Shown: in pieces, positions 9,311-18,806 of the stretch
How positions within the stretch are numbered: position 1 is the first letter of the stretch
How the letters are laid out: the number at the start of each line of letters is the position of its first letter
Assembly: GCF_000063545.1 (NCBI RefSeq)
Contig: NC_009488.1
Location: 744,001-808,000 of the forward strand
Direction of reading: 5' to 3'
From: Orientia tsutsugamushi str. Boryong
GTDB lineage: Bacteria > Pseudomonadota > Alphaproteobacteria > Rickettsiales > Rickettsiaceae
DNA: 64,000 nucleotides
The notes under the pieces: generated by a model
The model's input: the letters and a program-made list of their open reading frames with translations, nothing else
What the model was told of the DNA's origin: nothing
Databases searched by the model: none
Made by a program: the position numbers and the translations under genes

Positions 9311-10217
9311 AGACCTCTTTCGAAACTGGTTAAGGTAGTTCAAAATTATAAATGCCAGAGATCAAATTAAATCTAAGACCGAATCTTTTACGTCTATTTC
9401 GATATTTGTCAGCAATAATTTTGAACCGTTTTAGCATAGCAATAACGTTTTCATTGACAACTCTTTTTCCTGCTAACCTACGATTATTCTCTTTATCATT
9501 TTTAGTTAAAGGATTTTTCTTGCTTTTTTTCTTTGGTAATGCAGAATTATTGTGAATTTTTTGTATACCTTGATATCCTATATCAGTAATCGCTTTAATC
9601 TTAGGATGGATAAGAATTTTGGATTCCTTAAATAATCTAAAGTCATGTTTTTTACCGTTAGAAAAATCTGTACATATTACTTGGTGTGTTTTCTTGTCTA
9701 CCACTATTTGAGTCTTTAGTGTATGCCTTTTCTTCTTTCCTGAATAATAGAATTTTTGTTTTTTTTGGGTCTTTCTATTGGACTCTCAGTAGCATCAATC
9801 AAGACTACTTCATAATTCATATCGCTATTCATTAGAGCTTTACGACCTGGAAGAGCAAAGTTTGGGTGTTTAACTAAGGTGTCTTCTACCCATTTTACAG
9901 CTTTATATGCTGAACTTTCACTAATCCCATAGTTCTGACCTATATGAAAATAAGTACGGTATTCTCTAAGGTATTCTAAGGCCATCAATAACTGTTCCTC
10001 CAAATTGAGCTTATTTTTACGCCCTCCTTTTGATTTCTTAACACCATCAGCTTTCCTCAAAATATCCACCATCTTTGAGAATGTTCCCTTCCTTACTCCT
10101 GTTAATCGACGAAATTTTTCATCCTTTAACTCTTTAATCTGATCTAATTTCATTGTTACTTCAAATCAGATTTTTATAACACCATTTTACATCATTGTAT
10201 AGTTTCGAAAGAAGTCT
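9311..10217 (-). mobile_element. IS5-family element, copy 3, nested antisense in copy 2
   Basis: A complete 907-bp element with its own inverted repeats and an ATT duplication (9308-9310 and 10218-10220) lies inside the transposase gene of a sister element in opposite orientation. Removing it and one ATT restores the host sequence as found in the other copies. Confidence 0.93.
9330..10153 (-). CDS. IS5-family transposase, intact two-frame copy
   Basis: Frame A occupies 9716-10153 and frame B 9330-9704, both on the minus strand. The slippery A8-C run is intact, so the -1 fusion described for 2922-3745 remains possible. The catalytic Asp in LIDATESPIERP, the Asp in AITDIGYQG and the Glu region VVNENVIAML are all present. 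With the copy at 40401-41224 it is a candidate source of active transposase for the related MITEs. Confidence 0.9.
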
Positions 10218-10767
10218 ATTATTCATGAAAGAAGAAAAGGCATACACTAAAAACTCAAATAGTGGTAGACAAGAAAACCAACCAAGTAATATGTACAGAT
10301 TTTTCTAACGGTAAAAAACATGACTTTAGATTATTTAAGGAATCCAAAATCCTTATCCATCCTAAGATTAAAGCTATTACTGATATAGGATATCAAGGTA
10401 TACAAAAAATTCACAATAATTCTGAATTACCAAAGAAAAAAAGCAAGAAAAATCCTTTAACTAAAAATGATAAAAAGAATAATCTTAGGTTAGCACGAGA
10501 AAAAGTTGTGAATGAAACCGTTATCGGTATGCTAAAACAGTTCAAAATTATTGCTGACAAATATCGAAATAGACGTAAAAGATTCGGTCTTAGATTTAAT
10601 TTGATCTCTGGCATTTATAATTTTGAACTACCTTAACTAGTTTCGAAAGATGTCTATTATAAAAAAGTTGAAGCAAAAGGTAGAAAATAAGTAGACTAAA
10701 AATTTAGGAAATTGAGTACTAATTTTTAATTCAGATGTTCAACTGATAATTGAACTTAAAGAGGCTT

Positions 10768-10801
10768 GAGCTGTATGATACCAAAGCATCATGTGCAGTT
10801 C
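10768..10801 (+). ncRNA. group II intron domain V relic
   Basis: A 34-base stretch begins GAGCTGTATGAT and ends ATCATGTGCAGTTC. This is the length and the GAGC...GUUC pairing of group II intron domain V. No reverse transcriptase remains next to it. The bases after it (CTTATGGAAC and on) recur at 18368, suggesting a shared intron 3' end. The rest of 10656-10917 holds nothing recognisable. Confidence 0.6.
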
Positions 10802-10917
10802 TTATGGAACGTAGAAGTAGCAACATGTTCTTTGTTATGAAGCACAGTTAAAAACTCATAATGTCTTTTTTGCGTAAGCCCATGCTATTAAATCTAAGCT
10901 AATATCAAGTAGCGCTG

Positions 10918-13206
10918 TTACTCTTTTATTAAAATCTCTCTTTTGCCACTATGATTTGGAGGGCTAACAACTCCCTCTCGTTCCATTTTTTCAACTATTA
11001 ATGCTGCTCTATTATACCCTATTCGTAAACATCTTTGAATATAACTCGTAGAAACTCTTTTATCTGTTTTAATGATCTGTACAGCCTGCTTATATAAACT
11101 TTCATCATCTGTTGATTCATCACCATTTGATGAAAAAGAAGTAATATTTATGTTATCATCTGATATCTCAGTAATATTATCAATATACTGTGGAGTTGCT
11201 TGAGCCCTTAAAAATTTAGCAACTTGCTCAACTTCACTATCATCTACAAAAGGAGCATGCACTCTTTTAATAGTGGTTCCATTACCCATATATAACATAT
11301 CACCCATACCTAGTAACTGCTCAGCTCCCATTTCTCCTAAAATAGTTCTACTATCAATTTTTGATGTCACCTTAAAACTAATTCTACTTGGAAAATTTGC
11401 CTTTATTACTCCTGTAATAACATCCACAGAAGGCCGCTGAGTTGCCATAATAATATGAATTCCTGCAGCTCTTGCCATTTGCGCTAGCCTTTGTATTGAT
11501 GATTCAATGTCTTTACCAGCTACTATCATTAAATCAGCCATTTCATCTACTATAATAACTATAAATGGCAACTTTTCTAATGGAATAGGTATTGACTCAT
11601 ATATAGGCTGCCCTGTTTCGTGATCAAAACCAGTATGTAAAGTCTTAGCCAAAGTTTGCTTTTTTGCAATCGCTTCCTCAATTCTGCTATTATAACCAGC
11701 AATGTTTCTAACTCCCAAAGTAGACATTAATCTATATCTGTTTTCCATTTCTTTAACTCCCCATTTTAAAGCAATAATTGCTTTGCTAGGATCAGTTACT
11801 ACAGGTGTAAGTAAATGAGGGATGCCTTCATACACTGATAATTCAAGCATTTTAGGATCAATCATAATAAATTTACACTCATTAGGAGTAAGACGATAGA
11901 GCAATGAAATAATCATAGCATTAATTGCTACTGATTTTCCAGAACCAGTTGTTCCAGCTACTAGTAAATGAGGCATTTTAGCTAAATCGATTATTTCTGG
12001 CTCCCCGCTTAAATCTTTACCAAGGATAATTGGTAGAGATTTATCAGATTTCTGATATTCAGCTGACTCTATCAATTCTCTAATACTAAAAAACATTCTA
12101 TGTAAATTAGGTAATTCAATTCCTAAAACATTTTTACCTGGAATAACTGATATTCTGGTAGATAAGGCACTTAAAGACCTAGCTATATCATCAGATAAAC
12201 CAATAACACGTGAAGATTTAGTTCCAGCGGCTGGTTCAAATTCATATAATGTAACAACTGGTCCTTGATTAATGTTAAAAATATGCCCTTTAATTCCAAA
12301 ATCATTCAATATTTTTAACAATTGTTTGGAATTATAAATCAACTTTTCTTCACTTTCTGGTGCTACATTACGGTTATCATATTGTCCTAGTAGATCAACT
12401 TCAGGTAAAACAATAGTTTGGTCAGTATTACTCTTATGATTTATAGCAACATCATTATTTTTATCCCAACTAAAATTACTATCAGAGAACGGAGAAACAC
12501 TAGGCATCACAGCGTTATCATTACCATCTTCTTCGTCTTTTATTAGCAAATCATTATCATTATTGCATACAACCAACTGATGCTGCTGTAACTGCCCATC
12601 TGAATCATTATTACGAGTCAAATATTTTAAACTTATCAGTCCAACAAAAAAATTTTTTATATAAATAAAAGCATGTGCAGCAAGTGAGCGTATTAATGGT
12701 ATAATATTTGATAACGGATAGTCTATAATAAACGATAGATTGACTATCAGAATTGCTATCATAATGCTGTTAATTCCTATAACAGTGCTATGGTTAAAGA
12801 TTTTAACTAAATCATAGATACTGCTGCTGATAATTCCCTTATACTGAAAATCTAGGCTCTCAATATTACTTATAAAATAAGAACACTCCAATATTATTAT
12901 TATGGCAGATAAAATCTTGAGTTTTAAATATCTTATTTCTTGCTGAAAATAATATTTCCTTCCTAATGCAAACAAAAATATTGGAAAAAAAAATGCTGTT
13001 GAGCCTAAAATAGCTATCAGCATTCTAGTAAAATTAGCTCCAGCATGCCCTAACAAGTTGTTTGGTGTAACATCAGTCGCGATATTAAATCCAGGATCAT
13101 TACTATCATATGACAATAATACCAAGAAAATTAAGAAGGAAGTAATAAAGCAAAGCGCAGACTTGAATCTGCTATCCTCAAATATTATTTTCAAGATATT
13201 AAACAT
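10918..13206 (-). CDS. ftsK: DNA translocase FtsK
   Basis: FtsK couples septation to chromosome segregation by pumping DNA toward dif sites. The 762 residues show four to five N-terminal membrane helices (about 1-190), an acidic linker, and a RecA-like motor with Walker A GTTGSGKS near residue 420 and Walker B-type VIIVDEMADLM. The C-terminal winged-helix gamma domain has YIQRCLRIGYNRAALIVEKMEREGVV. The linker is short, as in other reduced genomes. The frame is complete. It lies upstream of no co-directional partner; tatB and ettA precede it on the same strand. Confidence 0.95.
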   Translation of the reverse strand: MFNILKIIFEDSRFKSALCFITSFLIFLVLLSYDSNDPGFNIATDVTPNNLLGHAGANFTRMLIAILGSTAFFFPIFLFALGRKYYFQQEIRYLKLKILSAIIIILECSYFISNIESLDFQYKGIISSSIYDLVKIFNHSTVIGINSIMIAILIVNLSFIIDYPLSNIIPLIRSLAAHAFIYIKNFFVGLISLKYLTRNNDSDGQLQQHQLVVCNNDNDLLIKDEEDGNDNAVMPSVSPFSDSNFSWDKNNDVAINHKSNTDQTIVLPEVDLLGQYDNRNVAPESEEKLIYNSKQLLKILNDFGIKGHIFNINQGPVVTLYEFEPAAGTKSSRVIGLSDDIARSLSALSTRISVIPGKNVLGIELPNLHRMFFSIRELIESAEYQKSDKSLPIILGKDLSGEPEIIDLAKMPHLLVAGTTGSGKSVAINAMIISLLYRLTPNECKFIMIDPKMLELSVYEGIPHLLTPVVTDPSKAIIALKWGVKEMENRYRLMSTLGVRNIAGYNSRIEEAIAKKQTLAKTLHTGFDHETGQPIYESIPIPLEKLPFIVIIVDEMADLMIVAGKDIESSIQRLAQMARAAGIHIIMATQRPSVDVITGVIKANFPSRISFKVTSKIDSRTILGEMGAEQLLGMGDMLYMGNGTTIKRVHAPFVDDSEVEQVAKFLRAQATPQYIDNITEISDDNINITSFSSNGDESTDDESLYKQAVQIIKTDKRVSTSYIQRCLRIGYNRAALIVEKMEREGVVSPPNHSGKREILIKE

Positions 13207-13296
13207 TACAATCTTCTCTTAAATCAATATCATTATAGGTAATATAAGAAACTTTAGATGTAATAACAGCTAGAAAGCTAATAAACTCGATGCTAC

Positions 13297-13668
13297 TTAA
13301 CTATCTTTTTTCTTATTGTAACTTTGTTTTTTTATCATTATAAAATATTTCTTTATAGAAGGTAAGTTATAATCTCCATGATATGTTTCTCCTTGCTCTG
13401 CAATTTTTTGTAGATAAAAATTCATTTGGTCTACCTTAGATTTATCAATATCACTGTTAGTATTACTAATTAAATTTAAAGTATGATTATTATAATCCTC
13501 ATCTTCTTTATCATCTAAGTCAAGGCTAGATAATATCTCATGATACGCACGTTGCAACAGCAACTTTAATGAGTAAATTTGTTTAAGTAAATACTTTATA
13601 TCATGAGGCTTTGCAACCAATATTGCAATTATAACAACAACAATAATCTCGCCAAAAGATAATCCCAT
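13297..13668 (-). CDS. tatB: TatB-like twin-arginine translocase subunit
   Basis: A short protein of 123 residues with one N-terminal membrane helix (MGLSFGEIIVVVIIAILVAKPHDIKYLLKQI). A Gly-Glu-hydrophobic start, a Pro hinge and then an amphipathic, charged helix match the TatB/TatA layout. The position of 'KPHDI' corresponds to the 'GPKDLP' hinge. The rest is charged and poorly conserved, as is common for TatB. It partners TatA and TatC in exporting folded proteins. It sits 32 bp after ettA on the same strand. The family call rests mainly on the N-terminus. Confidence 0.75.
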   Translation of the reverse strand: MGLSFGEIIVVVIIAILVAKPHDIKYLLKQIYSLKLLLQRAYHEILSSLDLDDKEDEDYNNHTLNLISNTNSDIDKSKVDQMNFYLQKIAEQGETYHGDYNLPSIKKYFIMIKKQSYNKKKDS

Positions 13669-13700
13669 TTTATGCCAAAATTAATATATTAAAATTTAAC

Positions 13701-15368
13701 TTATACAAATTTTTTATGTTTATATTTAGGATTTTTAGTGTCATGACCACAAATTTTAGTCATATAACTATGATAGTCTTGATAATTACCTTCAAACCAG
13801 GTTGCATTACTGGATTGGTCAAATGCAATAATATGAGTTGCAATTCTATCTAAAAACCACCTATCATGTGTTACTACTATAACACAGCCAGCAAAGTCTA
13901 AAATAGCTTCTTCCAGCGCCCTTAAAGTTTCAACATCTAAATCATTAGATGGTTCGTCAAGAAGAATAACATTAGCCCCCCATCTCAGTAATTTAGCCAG
14001 ATGTACTCTATTACGTTCTCCACCAGATAACTGACCTACTTTTTTTTGTTGATCGCTACCTCGAAAGTTAAATGCAGCACAATATGCTCTACTTTTAACA
14101 ATTGTATTACCAAGCTGCATCTCATCCAACCCACCTGAAATCTCCTCCCATACTGTTTTGCTATCATCTAGGTGATCTCTAGATTGGTCAACATAACCTA
14201 ATTTAACTGTTGAACCTATTTTAATAGTACCACTATCAGCTGTATCCTTACCAACGATCATATTTAATAAAGTTGATTTACCAGCTCCGTTTGGTCCTAT
14301 TATACCAACAATTGCTCCTGGAGGGATTTTAAAGCTAAAATCTTGTAGCAAGACTCGAGAGTTAAAACTTTTAGATATATTATTTCCTTCAATAACTAAA
14401 TCTCCAAGGCGTGGTCCATTTGGAATAATAATTTGCGCAGGGCCAACTTTTTTTTCATTTTGTTGATTAACTAGATCATTATATGCTGTAATTCTAGCTT
14501 TACTTTTAGATTGTCTAGCTTTAGGAGATTGATTTATCCACTCTAATTCTTTTTTAAGATACTTTCTTATATTGCTTTCTTCTTTTTCCTCAATAGCAAG
14601 TTTTTTTTCTTTAAGATCAAGCCATTGAGAATAATTGGATTGCCATGGCACACAAACTCCTCGATCTATTTCTAATATCCACTGTGCTACATTATCAAGA
14701 AAGTACCGATCATGAGTAATAGATACAACTGTACCTTTATACGCTTTTAAATAGTTTTCAAGCCATGAAACTGATTCAGCATCAAGATGGTTAGTTGGCT
14801 CATCGAGTAATAATATATCAGGCTTTTCCAACAACAACTTACATAATGCTACCCTACGCTTCTCTCCACCAGAAATTTGATCGATTTTAGCATCTTTACT
14901 AGGACATCTTAATGCTTCCATAGCAATATCAATTTCACGATCCAAATTCCATGCATCAATAGCATCAATCTTTTCTTGTAATTCAGCTTGTTTTGCTAGC
15001 AAATCTGACATTTCATCATCTGTCATTTCTTCAGCAAATTTAGAGCTAATACTAGTAAATTGATTCAATAGATCTGTTTTTTCTTTTAAACCATCTGAAA
15101 TATTTTCTCCAACATTTTTATTTAAATCTAACGGTGGTTCTTGAGCTAAATAGCCAATTTTAACTCCATTAGCTGCCCAAGCTTCACCATCAAATTCCTT
15201 ATCAAGTCCTGCCATAATTTTTAACAGTGTAGACTTTCCAGCACCATTTGGACCTATTATACCAATCTTTGCACCAGGAATAAATGACAGCCAGGTTTCT
15301 TTTAAGATTGGCTTTCCATTAATTACCTTACTTAATCCTTTCATTACATAAACATACTGATAGGACAT
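13701..15368 (-). CDS. ettA: energy-dependent translational throttle protein (ABC-F)
   Basis: A soluble ABC-F ATPase of 555 residues that binds the ribosomal E site and gates early elongation according to ATP supply. It has two nucleotide-binding domains, each with Walker A (GIIGPNGAGKSTLL, near residues 36-49 and again near 350), signature motifs (QISGGEKRRVALC and LSGGERNRVHLAK) and Walker B (LLLDEPTNHLDAES; VILLDEPSNDLDVET). Between them is the charged linker helix region (EWINQSPKARQSKSKAR) typical of EttA. Length and start fit the family exactly. Confidence 0.95.
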   Translation of the reverse strand: MSYQYVYVMKGLSKVINGKPILKETWLSFIPGAKIGIIGPNGAGKSTLLKIMAGLDKEFDGEAWAANGVKIGYLAQEPPLDLNKNVGENISDGLKEKTDLLNQFTSISSKFAEEMTDDEMSDLLAKQAELQEKIDAIDAWNLDREIDIAMEALRCPSKDAKIDQISGGEKRRVALCKLLLEKPDILLLDEPTNHLDAESVSWLENYLKAYKGTVVSITHDRYFLDNVAQWILEIDRGVCVPWQSNYSQWLDLKEKKLAIEEKEESNIRKYLKKELEWINQSPKARQSKSKARITAYNDLVNQQNEKKVGPAQIIIPNGPRLGDLVIEGNNISKSFNSRVLLQDFSFKIPPGAIVGIIGPNGAGKSTLLNMIVGKDTADSGTIKIGSTVKLGYVDQSRDHLDDSKTVWEEISGGLDEMQLGNTIVKSRAYCAAFNFRGSDQQKKVGQLSGGERNRVHLAKLLRWGANVILLDEPSNDLDVETLRALEEAILDFAGCVIVVTHDRWFLDRIATHIIAFDQSSNATWFEGNYQDYHSYMTKICGHDTKNPKYKHKKFV

Positions 15369-15418
15369 TATTACCTTTTATTTATTTAAATTCTTATAAT
15401 TATGTTATCGCTATATTA

Positions 15419-15470
15419 TAACTAAAAATAATCATATTGCTATAAATGGCAATATGATTATTTTTAGTTA
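15419..15470. terminator. bidirectional terminator hairpin
   Basis: A perfect 22-bp inverted repeat (15419-15440 with 15449-15470) with an 8-base loop. It contains ATAATCATATTGC and its complement and A/T runs at both feet. It separates the gene ending at 15509 from the ettA start at 15368 and could stop transcription from either side. Confidence 0.8.
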
Positions 15471-15508
15471 AATTTCATGTTTCTCTAGGAAGATTGGTTT
15501 AAACCTTC

Positions 15509-16342
15509 TCAAAGAGAAAAACCTTGTGCCCCTGAACCTTCTCCTTTAGAGTTTTTGTCTTTATCAGACTGTGATGACTGCCTAGAATGACCAACTTTTG
15601 CAGCAAATGATTGTTGCGATAGTTGCATAGATAGCGCAGTACTATACTTATCAACAGCTTGTTCTACTAAGTTTTGCAACTCATTAATAGCAACTTGACT
15701 GTACCTTTTTACTTCTTTAGTAATTTCATTCTTTACTTCTTCACCAAGAGTATTAAGCCTCTGCATATCTACAGTTTCGATAGCCTTTTGCGCAGTTTCG
15801 CTTAATTTATTCTTTAATTCAGATAAGAAATTTGGGCTTGGTGTACTGGTTTCAGATATATACTCAGCTAGCTTACATGGATCTAATAACTGACTATAAT
15901 TCTCACATGACGCTGTGCTAGCTTCTTCCATACTGCTATGTTGTTCTAATTTGCCAGATACTAGATCATATAGAGCCTTTATGCACTTAAAGCAAGCAGA
16001 AACTACAGCTGAAACTATAGCAGCAACCAATACAGCCTTAGCAGATCCTGCTGGAGCAGCTAATACTTCTGGATGTTTTCTGCAAAATTCCTTGCATTTC
16101 CCTAAACATTGCACAGCAATTCCACCAACTGCAGTAGCAGTATCTACTAAGCATCTTACTTGAGTAGATTCTTCTGTATTCCAAATACCATCTATATTAT
16201 CATACCCATCTTTCATTGACTGGCATAGCTCTTGTAATAGTTCTCTACTATCCTCAAGTAAACTATTTTTCATTAAACTTTCTACAGTTTGAATACCTTG
16301 CCCTAAAACTTGGCTTATGTTTTGCAAAAAAAGATTTTTCAT
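15509..16342 (-). CDS. unrecognised protein, possible membrane/secreted
   Basis: I do not recognise this family. The frame opens at 16408, but the Met at 16342 (MKNLFLQNISQVLG) looks the better start, giving 277 residues, because the preceding 22 codons look like leader sequence. A small-residue, hydrophobic stretch (APAGSAKAVLVAAIVSAVVSA) around residues 96-117 could insert in a membrane. The first half is rich in Cys (about nine). The second half is helical and amphipathic with Lys/Glu repeats, and the end is hydrophilic and Gly/Ser-rich (SKGEGSGAQGFSL). It has its own terminator at 15419-15470. An Orientia-specific effector or surface protein is possible, but this is a guess. Confidence 0.6.
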   Translation of the reverse strand: MKNLFLQNISQVLGQGIQTVESLMKNSLLEDSRELLQELCQSMKDGYDNIDGIWNTEESTQVRCLVDTATAVGGIAVQCLGKCKEFCRKHPEVLAAPAGSAKAVLVAAIVSAVVSACFKCIKALYDLVSGKLEQHSSMEEASTASCENYSQLLDPCKLAEYISETSTPSPNFLSELKNKLSETAQKAIETVDMQRLNTLGEEVKNEITKEVKRYSQVAINELQNLVEQAVDKYSTALSMQLSQQSFAAKVGHSRQSSQSDKDKNSKGEGSGAQGFSL

Positions 16343-16710
16343 ATTATTTATCTTATTAACTTTAATAAACTTATAGAGACATAATATGTTATATTTTATT
16401 AAAGACAAATGAATTCAATGATATTTTAGTTATAAACCGTAATAATTTTTACGTTATATGTATATTTAAAACACACTTAATAAGTAAGTCTGCATGATTT
16501 AACCCATATCTTATATAGCTTCTGCAAAAAATCATATGCGACAAAAAGCATACAATATAATTGACTTACTAAAAATTTACAAACTTTGATTGTATCAAAA
16601 TCATTAAATGCACTCTATGAATCGTATATAATCCTGCTGTCAAAATTACAGAATTGAATGATACCACGCATATCAAGTATCAAACCTTGGGCAGATTGGA
16701 GTAATATAGC

Positions 16711-16980
16711 TAAGCTACTATAAAACAGTTATGTTATATACTTTTCGAAAATAGTCTCTAAGTTACATTGATATTTCATTCTGCTTGATTTATCTTGAAA
16801 CAATTTTTTCTCAATAGAATTTAAATCAGGAGAATAAGAAGGTAAATACTCTAAATATTGTCCATCTTTTTCTATCCTAGTTTTTAAATGAGAACGTTTA
16901 TGAAAACTTGCATTGTTGATCATAACTACAGAATCATTAGGTAATTTTTGAATTAAATCATGTTCTATCCAACAGTTAAA
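16711..16980 (-). pseudogene. IS630-type transposase C-terminal relic (second type)
   Basis: On the minus strand this reads VVMINNASFHKRSHLKTRI, LEYLPSYSPDLNSIEKK and a tail ending in a TATAGCTAAGCTACTATAAAACAGT terminus at 16711. It is the DDE end of an IS630 transposase. The upstream part is absent because the IS982-type element abuts at 16981. Confidence 0.8.
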
Positions 16981-18113
16981 ACGTCAATTTATGATAAGGA
17001 GTCAGGAGAAGAAGAGATAAGATGGGAATTAAGTTTAGAGATAGAATAACTAGCAAGAGAAGCAATTATATGAACAAAAAAATTAAGAGGAAAACGGTGT
17101 TTAGTATGCTCTAAATGCATATGTTTTTTTAGTACATTAAAGACAGACTCAATTAAAGAACGTTTATTTAATAACCGATTATCTTGTATGTCCAATAAAT
17201 ATGTTTTCATATCTTTGCGAAGATTAGTAAATAAACGTAGAGCACTGGAGAAGAGTTGATGAAATAATGCTTTAGATATGTAAGCTTTATCACCAAACAA
17301 TTTAACAGAAACCACTTTAGAAATAATTGAAGCTACAGATAGATCGCTTTTATTGCCTTTAAGTAAATTTAACTGACATTATTTCACCTTTATTATTAAT
17401 TGCAAGATGTAGCTTAAAGCGTAAGAAGCAGACATAACTACTTTTACCAATTTTAGAGATTCTGTTAAAAACTCTATTGCTTGAGGTACGTTTATTATGA
17501 CAAATTGCTAACTTTGTAGAATCGATGTAATAGACCTCTTTCGAAACTGGTTAACGTAGTTCAAAATTATTGCTGATAAATATCGAAATAGACGTGAAAG
17601 ATTCGGTCTTAGATTTAATTTGATCTCTGGTATTTATAATTTTGAACTACGTTAACCAGTTTCGAAAGAAGTCTAATATATACCAGCCTCTTCTCCTTTC
17701 AGATAATGCATTAATACGGCTAATGGTAGCAATATTCTAGGCCACAGTTGTATTATCCTACTATAGCTTGCTAAACAAAAGTATCCTTTATACTTATGAC
17801 TCAAGTAATATAGATAATAACTTTTAAAATCCTTGCATGGAGATAAATAAAAATATATCGCTATTGTTAATAACTCAGCTAAGGACAACTTCACACCTCT
17901 GTTCCTTTGATTACTACTTGGTATTAATCTCTTTCTCTCCTACTCTTGATATATCTTGCAAAAATTGTCTATTAAATAGTATACTGTTATAATACATTTT
18001 TTCATGTTGGGTTATTCCTTGTTTATTTAAATTTTTTTTATAACTCAACATTCTCTCTTTGTATACCTCTTATTCTCTACATTTCATATTTCCACTTATC
18101 CTAATCTGGCGTT
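16981..18113 (-). pseudogene. IS982-type element with broken transposase, split by a MITE
   Basis: The transposase reads right to left from ATG at 18005: MKKCIITVYYLIDNFCKIYQE, stop (TGG to TAG), then LSLAELLTIAIYFYLSPCKDFKSYYLYY (17673-17894), the MITE at 17532-17674, then YIDSTKLAICHNKR-type residues and KLFGDKAYISKALFHQLF, FTNLRKDMK and SLIESVFNVLKKHMHLEHTKHR (16989-17315). This is the IS982 DDE pattern. Besides the MITE there is at least one nonsense change and a frameshift near 17320-17380. The 18113 end (AATCTGGCGTTAT) matches fragments at 4013 and 5300. This is the most complete copy in the window. Confidence 0.82.
17532..17674. mobile_element. 143-bp MITE derived from the IS5-family element
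   Basis: The termini AGACCTCTTTCGAAACTGG and its complement extend into a near-perfect 38-bp inverted repeat, because the left end is an inverted copy of the IS right end. The interior is the last 100 or so bases of the transposase gene (YRNRRERFGLRFNLI region). It is flanked by AAT duplications (17529-17531 and 17675-17677). A second 143-bp copy is at 45278-45420. Confidence 0.92.
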
Positions 18114-18806
18114 ATAGATCTTTGAAAGCAATAACATCCGATATGCTATAGGCAATGATATGAAGTTATCAGAAAAGTGTAATACTGGAAATCCATATGT
18201 TACGTTTGATGGTGCTGGTGATGGAAACATGGCTAACTAAACTACTGCGCCTTCACTCGACTATATAGTCATTTACAATGAAGTTTGAGCATAGAAAAAG
18301 CGACAATAGCATCATAAGATTTACCAACATGATATTTTATACGCAAACTTCATTGTAAATGACTATACTTATGGAACGGAGATATAGCAACATTTCTTTG
18401 TTACCCGACAAATTGAAGAATTTTATCACTATTGAATACATACATTAAAAGCTTATTATCTTTTTGCTGTGTTGTAGTAGCAAACTATTTTGCAATACTT
18501 ACTTTTTCTACTCTCTGACATATTTCTTATGTTGAATTTATGTTGTTTGGTAAGGTATATGCTCAAGTGATAAGAAGTTATTATGAAAGATGTAATACTG
18601 TAAATTTACACATATGAAAAATAGTAATATTTGTTTTCTATTACTAAACTGAATAGTGCTTTAATGAGTTGATTGAAGTTGCTTTTTGACTTAAAAAAGC
18701 ATAGTATCTTAATATAGATTATGTTATATATTTATAGGAATAAGTAAAAATCAACAATTTTTAGCAGTAAAATATTTAACCAATTTCATGAACTTAAGAT
18801 AGAAGT
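18114..18806. other. intergenic region; possible group II intron debris
   Basis: Apart from the MITE at 18266-18365, the bases 18133-18250 (with TAATACTGGAAATCC and GGTGATGGAAACATGGCTAAC) and 18368-18410 (CTTATGGAACGGAGA, shared with 10800) look like remains of a group II intron and its 3' flank. The last 400 bases before ffh show no gene and presumably hold its promoter. Confidence 0.35.
18266..18365. mobile_element. 100-bp MITE related to the IS630-type element
   Basis: Perfect outer inverted repeats TAGTCATTTACAATGAAGTTT and its complement AAACTTCATTGTAAATGACTA are flanked by TA on both sides. It has no coding capacity. The termini equal those of the element at 43731-44626, and the first 45 bases resemble that element's end. 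A second copy at 2844-3853 is interrupted. Confidence 0.9.

Larger units (their letters stand above)
8902..10636 (+). pseudogene. outer IS5-family transposase, disrupted
   Basis: The first half starts at 8902 (MKLDQIKELKDEKFRRL) but shifts frame at 9121, where an extra A turns CAGAACTATGGG into CAGAAACTATGGG. The second half resumes after the nested insertion and runs 10262-10636 (VDKKTNQVICTDFSNGKK to YNFELP). It is more diverged than the other copies and cannot give a working enzyme. Confidence 0.88.
8838..10655 (+). mobile_element. IS5-family element, copy 2 (outer), carrying a nested copy
   Basis: The outer element begins AGACTTCTTTCGAAACT at 8838 and ends AGTTTCGAAAGATGTCT at 10655. Without the nested element (9311-10217) and one ATT target copy it is 908 bp, one base longer than the 907-bp standard. 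Its flanks differ (AAT before, ATT after) and the interrupted IS982 fragment does not resume at the right, so the two ends probably come from different insertion events joined by recombination. Confidence 0.88.

Noticed and set aside
9352-9555. 67-codon frame opposite each IS5-family frame B
   Set aside because: Occurs at every copy on the strand opposite the transposase; a shadow.
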